NCBI GenBank assembly: GCA_947488815.1
Contig: CANLCC010000003.1
Coordinates: 1-64,000, forward strand
Reading direction: 5' to 3'
Source of the DNA: CAIQIA01 sp945861105
Lineage (GTDB): Bacteria > Cyanobacteriota > Cyanobacteriia > PCC-6307 > Cyanobiaceae
DNA length: 64,000 bases
Of the stretch, positions 42,659 to 51,200 are shown in pieces. A program made the translations under genes and the position numbers. The first letter of the stretch is position 1. Every line of letters begins with the position of its first letter. Under the pieces are notes generated by a model that searched no databases, was not told the origin of the DNA, and saw only the letters and a program-made list of their open reading frames with translations.

Positions 42659-42847
42659 TCAGGGCCTGAAACCGGCAGGTTCGATCAGCCGCACCTGGTT
42701 GCCGCGGGCGGTGAATTCACGACCCTGATCGCTCTGCACCACGACCCGACCTCCGGATTTCACCCGTATCACCCGGGCCCTCACCCAACCGAGGGCTGCT
42801 GATTCCAGCACCTTCACCACATCACCCGGCTGCAGATCCAATTCCAT
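42659..42847 (-). CDS. Short KOW-like protein, resembles picocyanobacterial Hyp
   Basis: A 62-residue protein: a small beta-barrel with LQPGDVVKVLESAALGWVRARV, as in KOW/SH3-like RNA-binding domains. Length, sequence feel and location among tRNA and ribosomal genes match the so-called hyper-conserved protein of Prochlorococcus and marine Synechococcus, as I remember it. ATG 42847 is preferred over a start ten codons upstream because the family begins there. A link with translation is inference from neighbours (tRNA-Trp, rplS, gltX). Confidence 0.75.
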   Translation of the reverse strand: MELDLQPGDVVKVLESAALGWVRARVIRVKSGGRVVVQSDQGREFTARGNQVRLIEPAGFRP

Positions 42848-42906
42848 GGGTCTTCGTACCTCGCTCCTGAGAACCACAACAACAGTTGGACGGGGGGATC
42901 ATCGAA

Positions 42907-42979
42907 CGCGCCGTGGAGGACTTGAACCCCCGACATCAGGTTTTGGAGACCTGCGTTCTACCAACTGAACTAACGGCGC
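42907..42979 (-). tRNA. tRNA-Trp (CCA)
   Basis: Read on the minus strand from 42979, the acceptor GCGCCGT pairs with ACGGCGC. The anticodon loop CTCCAAA carries anticodon CCA, and the T arm is GGGGGTTCAAGTCCTCC-like. The discriminator is G (42907). The 3' CCA is not encoded. Confidence 0.95.
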
Positions 42980-43041
42980 AGGGTCGACGACCCCCCGGCC
43001 GATGCACGCTAGGCACCGGCAAGAGACAATGAAACGACGCT

Positions 43042-43524
43042 TCAGCGATCGAAGCGCTGCTTCACCCGGGTGGCTTTGCCAACCCGGTCCCGCAGGTAGA
43101 AGAGCTTGGCCCGGCGGACCTTGCCCCGTCGCTCCACCTTGATGGAGGCTACCTGAGGACTGTGCACCATGAAGACCCGCTCGACCCCGATCCCCTGGAA
43201 GATGCGGCGCACGGTGATGGTCTGGTTGAGGCCGCCGTGGCGCTTGGCGATCACCACGCCTTCGTAGGGCTGCACCCGCTCCTTGTTCCCCTCGCGGATG
43301 CGCACCCCCACCCGCACGGTGTCCCCCACGTAGATGTCGGGCAGATCGTCCTTGAGCTGGGCGGCCTCGAAGGCGGCGATCAGTTCGCGACCGCTCAGCC
43401 GGCGGCCCGGCCCGGCCGGGTTCACGACGGTGCCGGGGGTTTCCACGGCGTTACTAGAAGTCTCCTCGCTTCCGGGGGTCTCCTCGATGGTCTCCGCTGC
43501 TGCGGTGCTCTCCTCTGCGGTCAT
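43042..43524 (-). CDS. rplS: Ribosomal protein L19 with acidic N-terminal extension
   Basis: A 160-residue L19 of the large ribosomal subunit. The conserved core starts near residue 58 (DDLPDIYVGDTVRVGVRI) and includes RVQPYEGVVIAKRHGGLNQTITVRRI and GVERVFMVHSPQVASIKVERRGKVRRAKLFYLRD. Usual L19 is about 115-120 residues. The extra 40 or so residues are rich in Glu, Thr, Ala and Pro (TAEESTAAAETIEETPGSEE). ATG 43524 is chosen over an upstream TTG. tRNA-Trp follows at 62 bases on the same strand. Confidence 0.95.
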   Translation of the reverse strand: MTAEESTAAAETIEETPGSEETSSNAVETPGTVVNPAGPGRRLSGRELIAAFEAAQLKDDLPDIYVGDTVRVGVRIREGNKERVQPYEGVVIAKRHGGLNQTITVRRIFQGIGVERVFMVHSPQVASIKVERRGKVRRAKLFYLRDRVGKATRVKQRFDR

Positions 43525-43575
43525 GACGGATGGATCGACAACCCCGGTTGCCGGATGACAGGCCAAACAACCAGC

Positions 43576-43899
43576 TTACCCTCCGGGCTCTGCCCCCCCC
43601 GGCTGCCCTGCCCCCCGCCGGCGGATCTGCCAGCGCTGCAGCAGCATCAGCCCTCCGGTCACCAGCATCCACAGCAGTCCCAGGCCGTTGAGCAGCACGT
43701 ATACCGTCTCCCCCTGCGGCCCCAGCCATTCCCCCTCGTGCAGCCGCATCAGCAGGTGCACGCTGTCGCGGCTGAGCCCCCCCCAGTCCCGCAGCAGCCG
43801 GTAGGCCATGCCACTCAGCACCGTGAGCAGCAGCGGTGCCAGCACCACCGGCGCCAGGCGGGCGTGCCAGCGGCGCAGCACGGGCAGCAGGGCGGTCAC
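43576..43899 (-). CDS. Two-helix membrane protein, PepSY-TM-like
   Basis: A 107-residue membrane protein with two hydrophobic helices: APVVLAPLLLTVLSGMAYRLL (about 17-37) and VYVLLNGLGLLWMLVTGGLMLLQRW (about 70-94). An MRLHEGEW segment lies between them, similar to PepSY-associated TM proteins of cyanobacteria. The start is GTG 43899, supported by GAGGAGG six bases upstream; longer in-frame starts run into map on the other strand. Function unknown; it might handle iron or redox partners, as some relatives do. It lies 51 bases before rplS on the same strand. Confidence 0.65.
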   Translation of the reverse strand: MTALLPVLRRWHARLAPVVLAPLLLTVLSGMAYRLLRDWGGLSRDSVHLLMRLHEGEWLGPQGETVYVLLNGLGLLWMLVTGGLMLLQRWQIRRRGAGQPGGAEPGG

Positions 43900-43905
43900 G
43901 GGGTG

Positions 43906-43912
43906 CCTCCTC
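43906..43912 (-). promoter_or_regulatory. Strong ribosome-binding site GAGGAGG for a GTG start
   Basis: The minus strand reads GAGGAGG ending six bases before GTG 43899. It decides the start of the two-helix membrane protein. Confidence 0.65.
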
Positions 43913-43941
43913 GACGATGGGGACAGGGTTGATAGTTTGAA

Positions 43942-43957
43942 GGGGCTGGTCAGCCCC
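43942..43957. repeat. Inverted repeat before map
   Basis: GGGGCTG-GT-CAGCCCC is a perfect 7-bp stem that ends seven bases before the map ATG at 43964. It covers the place of a ribosome-binding site, so an RNA hairpin could limit initiation. Confidence 0.4.
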
Positions 43958-43963
43958 CCTGGC

Positions 43964-44827
43964 ATGAATCTGTTCGCCGATCTGCTGGCCGCTTCCCGCC
44001 CCGGCACCCCCTCCTCCGCCTCCGCCCTCACGGCCACCGGTCCGCGCATCGACCGGGGCCGGCGTGGCATCGAGATCAAGTCGGCCCGCGAGATCGCGAT
44101 CATGCGGCGCTCGAGCCGCATCGTCGCCACCGTGCTGCGCGAGATCTCCGAGATGGTGCAGCCCGGCATGACCACCGGCGACCTCGATGCCTACGCCGAG
44201 AAGCGCATCCGCGCCGAGGGGGCCGTGCCCAGCTTCAAGGGCTACCACGGCTTCACGGGCACCATCTGCGCCAGCATCAACAACGAGGTGGTGCATGGCA
44301 TCCCCAGTCCCCGGCGGGTGATCCGCGACGGCGATCTGCTCAAGGTCGACACGGGGGCCTGCTTCGACGGGTATCACGGCGACAGCTGCATCACCATCTG
44401 CGTCGGCCAGGCCAGCGACGAGGCCCGGCGGCTGGCCCGTGTCGCCCAGGAGTCGCTGATGCAGGGCCTCGCCCGCATCCGTGCCGGCAGCACCCTGCTG
44501 GAACTGGCCGGCGCCGTGCAGGACCACGTCGAGGGCCATGGCTACGCCGTCGTTGAAGACTTCACCGGCCATGGCGTCGGCCGCAACCTCCACGAAGAGC
44601 CCTCGGTGTTCAACTACCGCACCGACGACCTGCCCAACGTGACCCTGCGTTCGGGCATGACCCTGGCCGTCGAGCCGATCCTCAACGCCGGCGGCAAGGC
44701 CTGCCGCACCCTGCGGGACCGCTGGACCGTCGTCACCCAGGACGGCAGCCTCTCGGCCCAGTGGGAACACACCGTTCTCGTCACCGCCGACGGCTGCGAG
44801 ATCCTCACGGATCGCGACGCCGTGTGA
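43964..44827 (+). CDS. map: Type I methionine aminopeptidase
   Basis: A 287-residue metalloprotease that removes initiator methionine. The catalytic domain starts after about 33 extra residues (RGIEIKSAREIAIMRRSSRI). The metal ligands are in LLKVDTGACFDGYHGDS (two Asp), HGVGRNLHEEP (His), MTLAVEPILN (Glu) and AQWEHTVLVT (Glu), with the substrate histidine in YHGFTGTICASINNEVVHG. The N-terminal extension (NLFADLLAASRPGTPSSAS) is longer than in E. coli but common in cyanobacterial isoforms. It ends inside the convergent SDR gene by 23 bases. Confidence 0.95.
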   Translation: MNLFADLLAASRPGTPSSASALTATGPRIDRGRRGIEIKSAREIAIMRRSSRIVATVLREISEMVQPGMTTGDLDAYAEKRIRAEGAVPSFKGYHGFTGTICASINNEVVHGIPSPRRVIRDGDLLKVDTGACFDGYHGDSCITICVGQASDEARRLARVAQESLMQGLARIRAGSTLLELAGAVQDHVEGHGYAVVEDFTGHGVGRNLHEEPSVFNYRTDDLPNVTLRSGMTLAVEPILNAGGKACRTLRDRWTVVTQDGSLSAQWEHTVLVTADGCEILTDRDAV

Positions 44828-45533
44828 CCGCGCGGTAATAGAGCTGCCGGGCCGCTTCCACCGCCGGCATCAGCAGCCAGGTGAGGGGGTTGGGGGTGAC
44901 GATCACCAGCCGGCGACCGGCGGCGGCCTGGTGCAGCACGGCCCGCGCCACCCCTTCGGCCCGCATCACCCCGTAGGGATTGAGCTCGGATCGGAAGGGC
45001 CCCAGCACCAGCCGTCGCACCGTGCAGCTGCCGTCGGCATCGAGGCTGCGCAGGCTCACCAGTTCCCCCAGCGTCCGCTTGCTGATTTCGTAGAGGGGGC
45101 TGAAGGCCGGACTCACCTCCGCCTCGGAGGTGTTCACCCAGACCTCCCGCGGCCGTCCCGGCCGGGGGGGCAGGGCCAGCATCAGCTCGAACAGCCGCAG
45201 GGCGCTGAGGGTGTTGACCTCGAGGCTGCGGCGCAGGGCCTCGGCGTCGCGGGCCCCCAGCGGGTTGATGCCGTGGTTGATCACCAGCACATCGAGACCG
45301 GCCAGCACCGGTGCCAGGGCCTCCTCCTCGCCCACGGCCCAGGCCACGGTCTCGATGGGCTGGCTGCTGCCGTCGTCCAGCTCAAGGCTGAGGGCGGCCT
45401 GGCCATGCCGCAGGGCCACGGGGTCGGCCCCCGCCTCCAGCAGGGAGCGCAGCAGGGCACGCCCCAGGGCGCCGCCGGCCCCGGTCACCCCGCAACGGCG
45501 GCCGGCGTACGGGGAGGTCGCCGCAGCGTCCAT
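44805..45533 (-). CDS. Short-chain dehydrogenase/reductase family protein
   Basis: A 242-residue Rossmann enzyme. The NAD(P)-binding loop is VTGAGGALGRALL (about 16-28), NHG stands at about 86 in place of NNAG, and the catalytic YxxxK is YEISK (about 148). A serine partner may be in NTSEAEVSP. The C-terminus (WLLMPAVEAARQLYYRAV) is amphipathic and could touch a membrane. Substrate unknown. It is divergent from the DRTGG gene with 47 bases between. Confidence 0.8.
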   Translation of the reverse strand: MDAAATSPYAGRRCGVTGAGGALGRALLRSLLEAGADPVALRHGQAALSLELDDGSSQPIETVAWAVGEEEALAPVLAGLDVLVINHGINPLGARDAEALRRSLEVNTLSALRLFELMLALPPRPGRPREVWVNTSEAEVSPAFSPLYEISKRTLGELVSLRSLDADGSCTVRRLVLGPFRSELNPYGVMRAEGVARAVLHQAAAGRRLVIVTPNPLTWLLMPAVEAARQLYYRAVTRRRDP

Positions 45534-45580
45534 GGGCCCGTCGCAGCTTCGGTAGATTCTCGCACTATTGGCCTGGACCC

Positions 45581-46669
45581 ATGGGGCACCCGAGCGTCAC
45601 CCTGCTGCTGGGGTCCTGCGAGGCCTTCAGCGGCAAATCGGCCCTCGTCATGGGTCTGGCCCGCCAGCTGCGGTCCCGTGGGGTGCCGATCCGCTATGGC
45701 AAGCCCCTCGCCACCAGCCTCGAGGAGGCCCGCGACGAGGGACCGCTGCTCGATGACGATGTGCGTTTTCTCGGCGATTTCTTCGATCTGCCGCCGGAGG
45801 CGCTGCTCCCTTCCCTCTGCGCCCTCGGCGAGGAAGCGACCCGCCGCCAGCTGCTCTCCGGCGCCTGCGTGGCCGCCGACACCGCCGTCCGTTCCCTCAC
45901 CGACCTAATCGGCGCGGCCCCGGGCGTCACCCTGCTCGAGGCGGCGGGATCCCTCAGCGAAGGTCGCCTCTTCGGTCTCTGTCTGCAGCAGCTGGCCCGT
46001 GGCCTGGGGGCGCCGGTGCTGCTGGCCCATGCCTGGGAGGATTCGCGCAGCGTCGATTCGTTGCTCGAGGCCCGCGAGGTGCTGGGGGAGCATCTGCTGG
46101 GGGTGGTGCTGAACAACGTGCCCGCCGAGCAGATCCCCGCCATGGGCGATGAGGTGGTGCCGGCCCTCGGCCGGCTGGGGCTGCCGGTCTACGGGGTGCT
46201 GCCCCGCAGCCCGTTGCTGCGCAGCGTCACCGTCGGCGAGCTGGTGAACCGCCTGCGGGCCCGGGTGCTGTGCTGCCCCGATCGGGGCGACCTACTGGTC
46301 GAGACCCTGAGCATCGGGGCCATGAATGTCAATTCGGCCATGGAGGTGTTCCGCCGTCAGCGCAACATGGCCGTCGTCACCGGTGCCGACCGCACCGACA
46401 TCCAGCTGGCGGCGCTGGAGGCCTCGACCCAGTGCCTGATCCTCACCGGCGCGGCTGAACCGTTGCCCCAGCTCGTCAACCGCGCCCAGGAACTGGATGT
46501 GCCGCTGCTCAAGGTCGAGCACGACACCCTCACCACCGTGGCTGCCGTCGAGAAGGCCTTCGGCCATGTGCGCCTCCATGAAGCCGTCAAGGCCACCTAC
46601 GCCTGCCGCATGGTCGCCGAACACTGCGACTTCGCTCCGTTGTTCGAGCGGCTGGGTCTGGGGGCGTGA
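45581..46669 (+). CDS. Phosphotransacetylase-like P-loop protein with DRTGG domain
   Basis: A 362-residue protein resembling the N-terminal regulatory half of long phosphotransacetylases. Residues about 1-200 are a BioD/CobB-like P-loop domain (LLLGSCEAFSGKSALVMGLA at 8-27). Residues about 220-330 are a DRTGG domain, here with DRTDIQ in place of DRTGG (SIGAMNVNSAMEVFRRQ, VVTGADRTDIQLAALE). The catalytic PTA domain is absent, so it is not a working acetyltransferase. The family is usual in cyanobacteria and thought to sense a nucleotide. It lies 59 bases before the DprA-like gene. Confidence 0.8.
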   Translation: MGHPSVTLLLGSCEAFSGKSALVMGLARQLRSRGVPIRYGKPLATSLEEARDEGPLLDDDVRFLGDFFDLPPEALLPSLCALGEEATRRQLLSGACVAADTAVRSLTDLIGAAPGVTLLEAAGSLSEGRLFGLCLQQLARGLGAPVLLAHAWEDSRSVDSLLEAREVLGEHLLGVVLNNVPAEQIPAMGDEVVPALGRLGLPVYGVLPRSPLLRSVTVGELVNRLRARVLCCPDRGDLLVETLSIGAMNVNSAMEVFRRQRNMAVVTGADRTDIQLAALEASTQCLILTGAAEPLPQLVNRAQELDVPLLKVEHDTLTTVAAVEKAFGHVRLHEAVKATYACRMVAEHCDFAPLFERLGLGA

Positions 46670-46728
46670 ACGCTGCTGGAGACTGACGCTGCTACGGTCG
46701 ATCCACCGCCGAGTGTGGGCCCCAGCCA

Positions 46729-47241
46729 GTGACCCGGTCCCTTGATCTGCCAGCCCTCGGCAAGGTGGACACCCTTGCCCAGGAACTTGCGCTCCTGCAG
46801 GACACCGGTAAGCGACGCATCGCCATGCTCGGCACCCGCCATGTGCCGGTGGTGTCGATCCATCTGGTCGAACTGGTGGCCCGCTCCCTCGCCATGGAAG
46901 GCCACAGCCTGCTCACCTCCGGCGGCCAGGGTGTCAATGGCGCCGTGATCCGCGGCGTGCTGGGGGTCGATGCCTCCCGGCTCACGGTCATCCTTCCCCA
47001 GAGCATCGAGCGACAACCACCCGAATCCCGCGATCAGCTGAGCGGCGTGCTGCATCTGGTGCAGAAGCCCGAGCACGACGCCCTGCCGCTGGTGGAGGCC
47101 AGTTCGATCTGCAACCGCGAGATCGTGAGCCGCTGCGATCAGCTCATCTGCTTCGTGTTCCACGACAGCATCACCCTCATCGACAGCTGCCGCGCCGCCG
47201 AAGACCTCGGCAAGGTGGTGACCCTGCTGTATTTCGACTGA
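46729..47241 (+). CDS. Short DprA-like Rossmann protein
   Basis: A 170-residue protein similar to the Rossmann core of DprA/Smf. IAMLGTRHVPVVSIHLVELVA (about 30-50), HSLLTSGGQGVNGAVIRG (glycine-rich DNA/phosphate loop, about 59-76) and VILPQSIERQPPES are seen. Full DprA is about 300 residues or more with winged-helix or SAM additions; only the core is here. Genes like this are annotated in cyanobacteria as DNA recombination-mediator protein A. A role in natural transformation is possible but unproven for the short form. It starts at GTG 46729. Confidence 0.75.
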   Translation: MTRSLDLPALGKVDTLAQELALLQDTGKRRIAMLGTRHVPVVSIHLVELVARSLAMEGHSLLTSGGQGVNGAVIRGVLGVDASRLTVILPQSIERQPPESRDQLSGVLHLVQKPEHDALPLVEASSICNREIVSRCDQLICFVFHDSITLIDSCRAAEDLGKVVTLLYFD

Positions 47242-47269
47242 TCCGCCTGACGGAATCAGCCCAACGGAA

Positions 47270-47689
47270 TCAGCCTGCCAGCACGGCGCGCAGCCCCTCG
47301 GCATAGAGCACCCCTGTGCACACGAGGCCCCCGGCCCAGCAGAGGCCCCGCAGGGGCGGCACATCACCCACGTAGGCGCCGATGTAGGCCAGCCGCAGCA
47401 GCGGATGCAGCCAGGCGGCCAGGGCGGCCGTCGGTGAGGCCACCGCCAGCGTCAGGCAGAGCAGGGCCGCCGGGGCATGCAGGCCGAAGGCCTCGAAGCT
47501 GTTCTGGTGGGCCCAGCTGGCCCGCTGGCCCCAGGGGGGCAACCGGTCGAACATCGCCCGCGGCGCCCGCAGGTCGGAGAGCTGGAAGTTGGCCCGCGAG
47601 CGGGCGGCCCCCAGGGGGATCACGCTCGCCACCACCACCGCGGCCGACAGCAGCAGGGAGGCGACGTAGGGGAGTGAGGGGCTGACCAC
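47270..47689 (-). CDS. MAPEG family membrane protein
   Basis: A 139-residue protein with four hydrophobic helices (YVASLLLSAAVVVASVIPLG, FGLHAPAALLCLTLAVASP, LHPLLRLAYIGAYVGDVP, GLCWAGGLVCTGVLYAEGL). The RASWAHQNSFEAFGLHAPAALL segment is characteristic of the bacterial MAPEG group, related to microsomal glutathione transferases. The start is probably GTG 47689; upstream in-frame codons reach into yajQ's leader. Its enzymatic activity is unknown. Confidence 0.8.
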   Translation of the reverse strand: MVSPSLPYVASLLLSAAVVVASVIPLGAARSRANFQLSDLRAPRAMFDRLPPWGQRASWAHQNSFEAFGLHAPAALLCLTLAVASPTAALAAWLHPLLRLAYIGAYVGDVPPLRGLCWAGGLVCTGVLYAEGLRAVLAG

Positions 47690-47750
47690 GGTGGAACAAC
47701 GGTGGGGCCCCTTTCTAGGCTGGGGAGGTCCCGAGCTGCCGACGTCATCC

Positions 47751-48242
47751 ATGGCCGACACCTACAGCTTTGACGTGGTCTCCGATTTCGACCGCCAGGA
47801 GCTTGTGAACGCCGTTGATCAGGTGCGTCGAGACGTGAGCCAGCGCTACGACCTCAAGGATTCGGCCACCGAGATCGACCTGCAGGAGCAGGCCATCCTG
47901 ATCACCACCGCCAGCGACATGACCCTCGAGGCGGTGGTGGATGTGCTGCGTCAGAAGGCCACCAAACGCAACCTGTCCCCCAAGATCTTCGATCTGCAGC
48001 CGGTGGAGGCCGCCGGCGGCAACCGCGTCCGCCAGGAGATCCGCCTGCGGCGCGGCCTCAGCCAGGACCTGGCCAAGACCCTCAGCCGCACCCTGCGGGA
48101 CCAGCTCAAGAAGGTCACCGCTTCGATCCAGGGCGACAGCCTGCGGGTGACGGGCAAGAGCAAGGACGACCTCCAGGCCGCCATCCAGCTGTTGCGTGAC
48201 CAGGACCTGGAGGTGCCGCTGCAGTTCCAGAACTACCGGTGA
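47751..48242 (+). CDS. YajQ family nucleotide-binding protein
   Basis: A 163-residue YajQ protein with the expected length and motifs: YSFDVVSDFDRQELVNAVDQV at the N-terminus, QRYDLKDS, DLQPVEAAGGNRVRQEI and KKVTASIQGDSLRVTGKSKDDLQAAI. YajQ relatives bind cyclic di-GMP or RNA and assist transcription regulators in some bacteria. ATG 47751 gives the family-standard start. The stop overlaps the GTG of the 5-oxoprolinase frame as GTGA, so the two are likely translated together. Confidence 0.92.
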   Translation: MADTYSFDVVSDFDRQELVNAVDQVRRDVSQRYDLKDSATEIDLQEQAILITTASDMTLEAVVDVLRQKATKRNLSPKIFDLQPVEAAGGNRVRQEIRLRRGLSQDLAKTLSRTLRDQLKKVTASIQGDSLRVTGKSKDDLQAAIQLLRDQDLEVPLQFQNYR

Positions 48243-51200
48243 GCGGCTGGCGCTTCTGGATCGACCGGGGCGGCACCTTCACCGACCTGGTCGCCAGGGC
48301 CCCCGACGGGGCCCTGCATGTGCGCAAGGTGCTCTCCGAGCAGCCCGGCCAGTCCGGTGATCCGGCCGTGCGGGCCATCCGCTCGGTGCTGGGCCTGGCC
48401 GCCGGTGCCCCGCTGCCCCCCGGTGTGATCGAGGAGGTGCGGCTGGGCACCACCGTCGCCACCAATGCCCTGCTCGAACGCCGCGGTGCGCCGACGCTGC
48501 TGCTGCTCAACCGGGGTTTCGCCGACCTGCTGACCATCGGTGACCAGCACCGTCCTGAGCTGTTCGCCCAGGCGATCGAACGGCCACCGCCGCTGCACCG
48601 GCGGGTGCTGGAGGTGAGTGGACGCCTGGCGGCCGACGGCCATGAGCTGGAACCCTTCGTGCCCGACGACGCCCTCGAACGGGCCCTGCGTCAGGCCCTG
48701 GACGATGGCCTCAGCAGCGTCGCCGTGGCCCTGCTGCACGCCCACCGCCAGCCCGCCCACGAGCAGCGGCTGGGGGCCTGGCTGCGGCAACTGGGGTTCG
48801 AGGCCGTGGCCCTCTCCCATGAAGTGAGTCCGTTGCCGCGGCTGGTGCCCCGGGCCCAGACCACGGTGGTGGAGGCCTACGTGGGGCCGGTGCTGCGGCG
48901 CTACCTCGACGGGCTGCAGCGGGACCTGGGCGCCGAGGTGCCCCTGCGGGTGATGCAGTCGAGCGGGGCCCTGATCGATCCCGCCGGGCTGCGGGCCAAG
49001 GACACCGTGCTGTCGGGGCCGGCCGGTGGCCTGGTGGGGGCGGTGCGCACGGCCGCCGCCGTCGGCGAGACGGTGATCGTCGGCTTCGACATGGGGGGCA
49101 CCTCCACCGATGTCTTTTACGGAAGCCCCGACAGTGCCGCCGACCGGGCCGAAAGCACCGACTTCGCTGGCCTGGCCCTGCAGGCGCCGATGTTGCCCCT
49201 GCAGACCGTGGCCGCCGGCGGTGGGTCGATCCTGCACCTCCAGGATGGCCGGCTGCTGGTGGGGCCCGCCTCCGCCGGTGCCGATCCCGGTCCGGCCTGC
49301 TATGGCCGCGGCGGACCGCTGACCATCACCGATGCCAATCTGCTGCTCGGCCGCCTGCGGCCGGAGGGTTTCGCCCCGGTCTTCGGTCGCGACGGTGACC
49401 AGCCCCTCGATGGTTCGGTGGTGCGCCACCGGTTCGTCGACCTGGCGGCCGCCCTCGGGGGCCTCAGCCCCGAAGCGGCGGCCGAGGGGGCCCTGGCGGT
49501 GGCGGTCGAGCACATGGCCGAAGCCATCCGGCGGGTGGCCCTCGAGCGCGGCCACGATCCCCGTCAGGCCACCCTCTGCAGCTTCGGTGGTGCCGGTGGC
49601 CAGCACGCCTGTGCCCTCGCCGAGAGCCTCGGCATGGAACGGGTGCTGCTGCATCCGCTGGCGGGGGTGCTGTCGGCCTATGGCATCGGCCTGGCCGATG
49701 AGCGCGAGCGCCAGGAGCATCCGGTGCGCCGGCCGCTCACCGCCGCGCTGCTGGCCGACCTGGCGCCCCTGGTGGCCGCCCAGCCGCCGGCGGCGGCCGC
49801 GCAGCTGCTGCTGCGGCTGCCGGGCCACGACGGCACGCCGCCGCTGCCGTTGCCCTGGGGGCCGCTGCAACACCTGCAGGACGGCTTCGCCCGGGCCCAT
49901 GCCCGCCGCTACGGCGAGGGCTCGGGCGATGGGCTCGTTCCCCTGGTCGAGCGGCTGGTGGTCGAGACCGTGCGGGCCCCGGGGGAGGCCCCGCTCCGCC
50001 GGCCCCCGGTCGAGCCGTGGCAGCCCGCGGCGCCACTGCCGGCCACCGCCCCCGTGTTTCTGGATGGCCGCTGGCAGCCGTTGCCGCTGCTGCAGCGGTC
50101 GCGGCTGCCGCTGGAGACGACCCTGGCTGGACCCGCCCTGGTCCTTGAGGCCACGGGCACCCTGTTGCTGCGGCCGGGCTGGCGGGCCCGGGGGCTCGGC
50201 GACGGGTCGTTGCTGCTCGAGCGCCGCCCCGCCGCCGCCCCTGCCGCCGCCCCTGCCGATGGCGCCCAGGTGGCTGATCCGGTGCGGCTCGAACTGTTTC
50301 ACCGCCGTTTCACCGCCATCGCCGAACAGATGGGTACGCGGCTGCAGCGCACCAGCGTCTCGGTGAACATCCGCGAACGGCTGGATTTTTCCTGCGCCGT
50401 CTTCGACGGCCGCGGCGGCCTGGTGGCCAATGCCCCCCATATTCCCGTGCATCTGGGGTCGATGGGGGCCAGCGTGGTCGATCTGCTGGCGGCGGTGGCC
50501 AGCGGTGAGCGGCCGCCGCTGCGGCCCGGTGATGCCTGGGTCAGCAATGACCCCTTCCATGGCGGCACCCACCTGCCCGACCTGACGGTGATCACGCCCG
50601 TGTTCGACCCCGACGGTCCGCCGACCTCGCCGCTGTTCTTCGTGGCCAGCCGCGGTCACCATGCCGACGTGGGTGGCCTCACCCCGGGGTCGATGCCCCC
50701 CCACAGCCGTTCCATCGCCGATGAGGGGCTGCTGCTGCGGAATGTGCCGCTGCTGCAGGCGGGGGTGGCGGTGGCCGACGACTGGTCGCGGCGGCTGGCG
50801 GCCGGCCCCTGGCCGGTGCGGGCGCCGGAGGTGCTGCGGGCCGACCTGCGGGCCCAGGTCGCCGCCAACCGGCTGGGGGTCGAGCGGCTGCAGGCGCTGG
50901 TGAAGCGGGAGGGGGCCACTGCCGTGGCCCTCGAGATGGACCGTCTGCAACGGGCGGCGGCGGCGGCGGTGCGGCGGGTCGTTGACCGTCTCCACGACGG
51001 CAGTGTTCAGGTCGATCTCGACGGTGGCCTGCGCATTGCCGTGGCCATCCGCGTCGACCGTGGCCGGCGCCGGGTCTGCATCGATTTCAGCGGCACATCG
51101 CCGCAGCAGGCCGACAACCGCAATGCCCCCCTGGCCGTCACCCGGGCGGTGGTGCTGTACGTGTTCCGATGCCTGCTCGACGAACCCATCCCCCTCAACG

